Positions 6,955 through 8,053 of a stretch of 8,053 nucleotides of DNA are shown here, piece after piece. The stretch's first letter is position 1, and each line of letters starts with the position of its first letter. The stretch is from assembly GCA_027049085.1 (NCBI GenBank), contig JALTVH010000310.1, positions 1-8,053 of the forward strand, in the 5' to 3' direction. The translations under genes were made by a program, and so were the position numbers. The notes under the pieces were generated by a model. It was not told the origin of the DNA. It searched no databases and saw nothing but the letters and a program-made list of their open reading frames with translations. The stretch comes from Aquificaceae bacterium (lineage in GTDB: Bacteria > Aquificota > Aquificia > Aquificales > Aquificaceae).

Positions 6955-6983
6955 CATTTTGTCAATTCCTTGCCATATTGGCA
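6952..6983. promoter_or_regulatory. Candidate upstream activator sites: two related 13-bp dyads
   Basis: TGACATTTTGTCA (6952-6964) and TGCCATATTGGCA (6971-6983) are each perfect 5-3-5 dyads of the form TGnCA-N3-TGnCA, with centres 19 bp apart. They sit roughly 110 and 130 bp upstream of the predicted sigma-54 transcription start, the usual distance for enhancer sites of NtrC-class activators. The first dyad includes the stop codon of the regulator gene. Binding by that regulator is inferred, not shown. Confidence 0.6.
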
Positions 6984-7006
6984 TACGATCCAGTTTCTTG
7001 GTATAT

Positions 7007-7025
7007 AGGTGTGAAAACACCTTTT
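7007..7025 (+). terminator. Small GAAA-loop hairpin with T run, weak terminator candidate
   Basis: AGGTGT (7007-7012) pairs with ACACCT (7017-7022) around a GAAA tetraloop and runs into TTTT (7022-7025). The stem is only 6 bp and the T run short, so it may be a weak terminator for the signalling operon, helping to separate it from the downstream promoter. Confidence 0.4.
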
Positions 7026-7029
7026 ACAG

Positions 7030-7054
7030 CCTTCACAGTTAACAGCACTGAAGG
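7030..7054. repeat. Imperfect inverted repeat upstream of the sigma-54 promoter
   Basis: CCTTCA (7030-7035) is mirrored by TGAAGG (7049-7054), and an inner CAGT (7036-7039) by ACTG (7047-7050) in shifted register. It lies about 10 bp upstream of the -24 element. It could be a site for an accessory factor or a second activator site; it does not match the two TGnCA dyads. Support is only the symmetry. Confidence 0.3.
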
Positions 7055-7062
7055 ACTTATTT

Positions 7063-7079
7063 TGGCATGATGATTGCAT
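7063..7079 (+). promoter_or_regulatory. Sigma-54 (RpoN) -24/-12 promoter
   Basis: TTGGCATG-ATGA-TTGCA has the invariant GG (7064-7065) and GC (7076-7077) separated by exactly 10 bp, and closely matches the consensus TTGGCACG-N4-TTGCW. Transcription should begin near 7088-7090, leaving a leader of about 25 nt that contains the AGGAGG at 7100-7105. It directs transcription of the DsrE-family gene and probably the porin. Confidence 0.82.
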
Positions 7080-7113
7080 GTAAATTTAGCAAATCTAATA
7101 GGAGGTGTGGGTC

Positions 7114-7617
7114 ATGGACAGAAGAGACTTTCTCAAAGCAGGGGCGGCAGCGCTGACTGTTCCCATCATCAGCGGGGTAGCATCAGCTAAGAACGTTAGG
7201 CTCAAGTTTGAGGACATGAAGAAGCAGGCAAAGATCAACGTCATATACCATGCGGATTTCCCCCAGGAAAAGAGATTCAAGACAATGCTCAGGAACATAA
7301 CAAACCACCTTTCCGTTTATGACTTTGACCCCTTCAAAATCAAGATCGTTGTCGTTTCCCACGGTGCAGGCGGAAAGTTCCTTCTAAAGACTCTAAAGGG
7401 AACCAAGTGGGCAAAGGAGCCCATTAACCAGAAGGCTTTAAGGGTTAAGATGGAAGAGCTTCTCCAGTACGGTGTTGAGTTTTATCTCTGCGGAATTACG
7501 GTAAAGAGGGCAAAGCTTGCCGATAAACTCTATGACTTTGTGAAGATCGTTCCTTCGGGAGTTGGCACAGTTGCTCACCTTCAGACCCTCGGTTACGCGT
7601 ACATAAAGGTCCAGTAA
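7114..7617 (+). CDS. Tat-exported DsrE-family protein
   Basis: A 167-residue protein with a Tat-type signal: R3-R4-D-F-L-K, a hydrophobic segment to about 23 and a probable cleavage site after ASA (23-25). The mature part resembles the DsrE/DsrF-like fold of the COG1416 type. It has an N-terminal strand INVIYHAD (41-48), a central IKIVVVSHGAGGKFLL (76-91), and a late EFYLCGITVKRAKL (122-135) with the single cysteine C126, followed by VPSGVGTVAHLQTLGYAYI (146-164). Cytoplasmic DsrE proteins carry sulfur on a conserved cysteine; a similar sulfur-handling or redox role here is inference from family and location. The start at 7114 has AGGAGG at 7100-7105; an in-frame GTG at 7105 overlaps that site and is rejected. 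The gene follows the sigma-54 promoter directly and is 20 bp from the porin gene. Confidence 0.85.
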   Translation: MDRRDFLKAGAAALTVPIISGVASAKNVRLKFEDMKKQAKINVIYHADFPQEKRFKTMLRNITNHLSVYDFDPFKIKIVVVSHGAGGKFLLKTLKGTKWAKEPINQKALRVKMEELLQYGVEFYLCGITVKRAKLADKLYDFVKIVPSGVGTVAHLQTLGYAYIKVQ

Positions 7618-7623
7618 AAAAAT

Positions 7624-7630
7624 AAGGAGG
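7624..7630 (+). promoter_or_regulatory. Ribosome binding site deciding the porin start
   Basis: AAGGAGG lies 7 nt before the ATG at 7638 but only 1 nt before the in-frame ATG at 7632, so 7638 is the better start. Confidence 0.7.
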
Positions 7631-7637
7631 GATGAAA

Positions 7638-8053
7638 ATGAAAGGTAAAAAGATACTTCTTACGGGTGCGGCTCTCGGGTCACTCGCCCTTTTTGCACCC
7701 GATACCTCTCATGCTATCAGGGTTTGGAGTGCTTCAACACAGCACTTTCTTGACATCAACTTTCTGATCCAGACCTGGATCAGGTACCAGCAGCTCTCTG
7801 ACGAGAACAGACCAAACTTTGTCAACGCTCCATCAAGTAACATTGATACGTCCTTTAGAAGGATCCGTTTCAGATTGGGTGGAACCTACAACAAATGGTT
7901 CAAATTCAACTTCGTCATGAGGCTCAACAACACGGGAAGGGAGTCCTACATCGCTCCCTTCGGAGGACAGCCAGCAGGTTACCTCAGGCAGGGCGAACTC
8001 CTTGGCGGTCGGAACTTTGCCCTCCACGAGCTTGACCTGAAGTTTGACATCAG
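7638..8053 (+). CDS. Outer-membrane porin, N-terminal part (cut by window end)
   Basis: About 138 codons are present and the frame stays open to the window end. The N-terminus is a signal peptide: MKGKK, a hydrophobic core, and a likely cleavage after SHA (residues 24-26). The mature part has alternating aromatic and polar strands typical of beta-barrels. It includes FRRIRFRLGGTYNKWFKFNF, which resembles the start of phosphate-selective porin O/P-like or related porins (R-R-x-R-x-x-x-G followed by a W/F-rich strand). The protein would form a solute channel in the outer membrane. It follows the DsrE-family gene by 20 bp and is probably co-transcribed from the sigma-54 promoter, so its synthesis would depend on the upstream regulator. 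The substrate cannot be deduced. Confidence 0.75.
   Translation, partial: MKGKKILLTGAALGSLALFAPDTSHAIRVWSASTQHFLDINFLIQTWIRYQQLSDENRPNFVNAPSSNIDTSFRRIRFRLGGTYNKWFKFNFVMRLNNTGRESYIAPFGGQPAGYLRQGELLGGRNFALHELDLKFDI

Noticed and set aside
6625..7020. Reverse-strand open frame spanning the regulator end and the intergenic region
   Set aside because: It overlaps the conserved HTH-coding end of the regulator and the dyads, and it has no recognisable domain.
31..7940. 13-bp repeat CAACACGGGAAGG at 31-43 and 7928-7940
   Set aside because: Both copies encode Asn-Thr-Gly-Arg in unrelated proteins and no further similarity extends from them; most likely chance plus codon bias.
1..8053. CRISPR arrays, tRNA or rRNA genes, insertion sequences
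   Set aside because: No regularly spaced repeats, no tRNA-like or rRNA segments and no transposase were seen on either strand by eye.

Overview
The window looks like the chromosome of a thermophilic, respiring, flagellated Gram-negative bacterium, most likely of the Aquificota (Aquifex/Hydrogenobacter/Hydrogenivirga type). This placement is inferred from protein character: Lys/Glu-rich proteins, arginine written mostly AGG/AGA, a compact petABC set with a mono-heme cytochrome c1, and a porin of a style common in that phylum. It was not confirmed by a database search. All genes lie on the plus strand, are tightly packed and mostly have strong AGGAGG-type ribosome sites.

Region 1 (1-94) holds the last 30 codons of a gene resembling the C-terminus of the flagellar P-ring chaperone FlgA. 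Region 2 (about 78-2683) is a complete cytochrome bc1 operon: Rieske iron-sulfur protein, cytochrome b and cytochrome c1. It is preceded by two identical 10-bp palindromes placed 40 bp apart around a candidate promoter, and followed by a GC-rich hairpin. The three subunits would oxidise quinol and reduce a periplasmic c-type cytochrome.

Region 3 (about 2687-6954) is a three-gene, translationally overlapping signalling operon: an ABC-type solute-binding lipoprotein with no transporter genes beside it, a membrane histidine kinase with a periplasmic sensor region, and an NtrC-class sigma-54 response regulator. Region 4 (6952-7113) is a compact control region. It holds two related 13-bp dyads (TGACATTTTGTCA and TGCCATATTGGCA), a small hairpin, a third inverted repeat and a near-consensus sigma-54 -24/-12 promoter.

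Region 5 (7114-8053) is the apparent target of that promoter: a Tat-exported DsrE-family protein followed 20 bp later by an outer-membrane porin cut off by the window end. The sequence suggests a self-contained circuit in which a periplasmic binding protein reports a solute to the kinase, and the regulator switches on a periplasmic DsrE protein plus a porin. The ligand and the physiological role cannot be read from the sequence. The individual protein families are known; the regulatory wiring and the combination of genes are the parts most worth following up.
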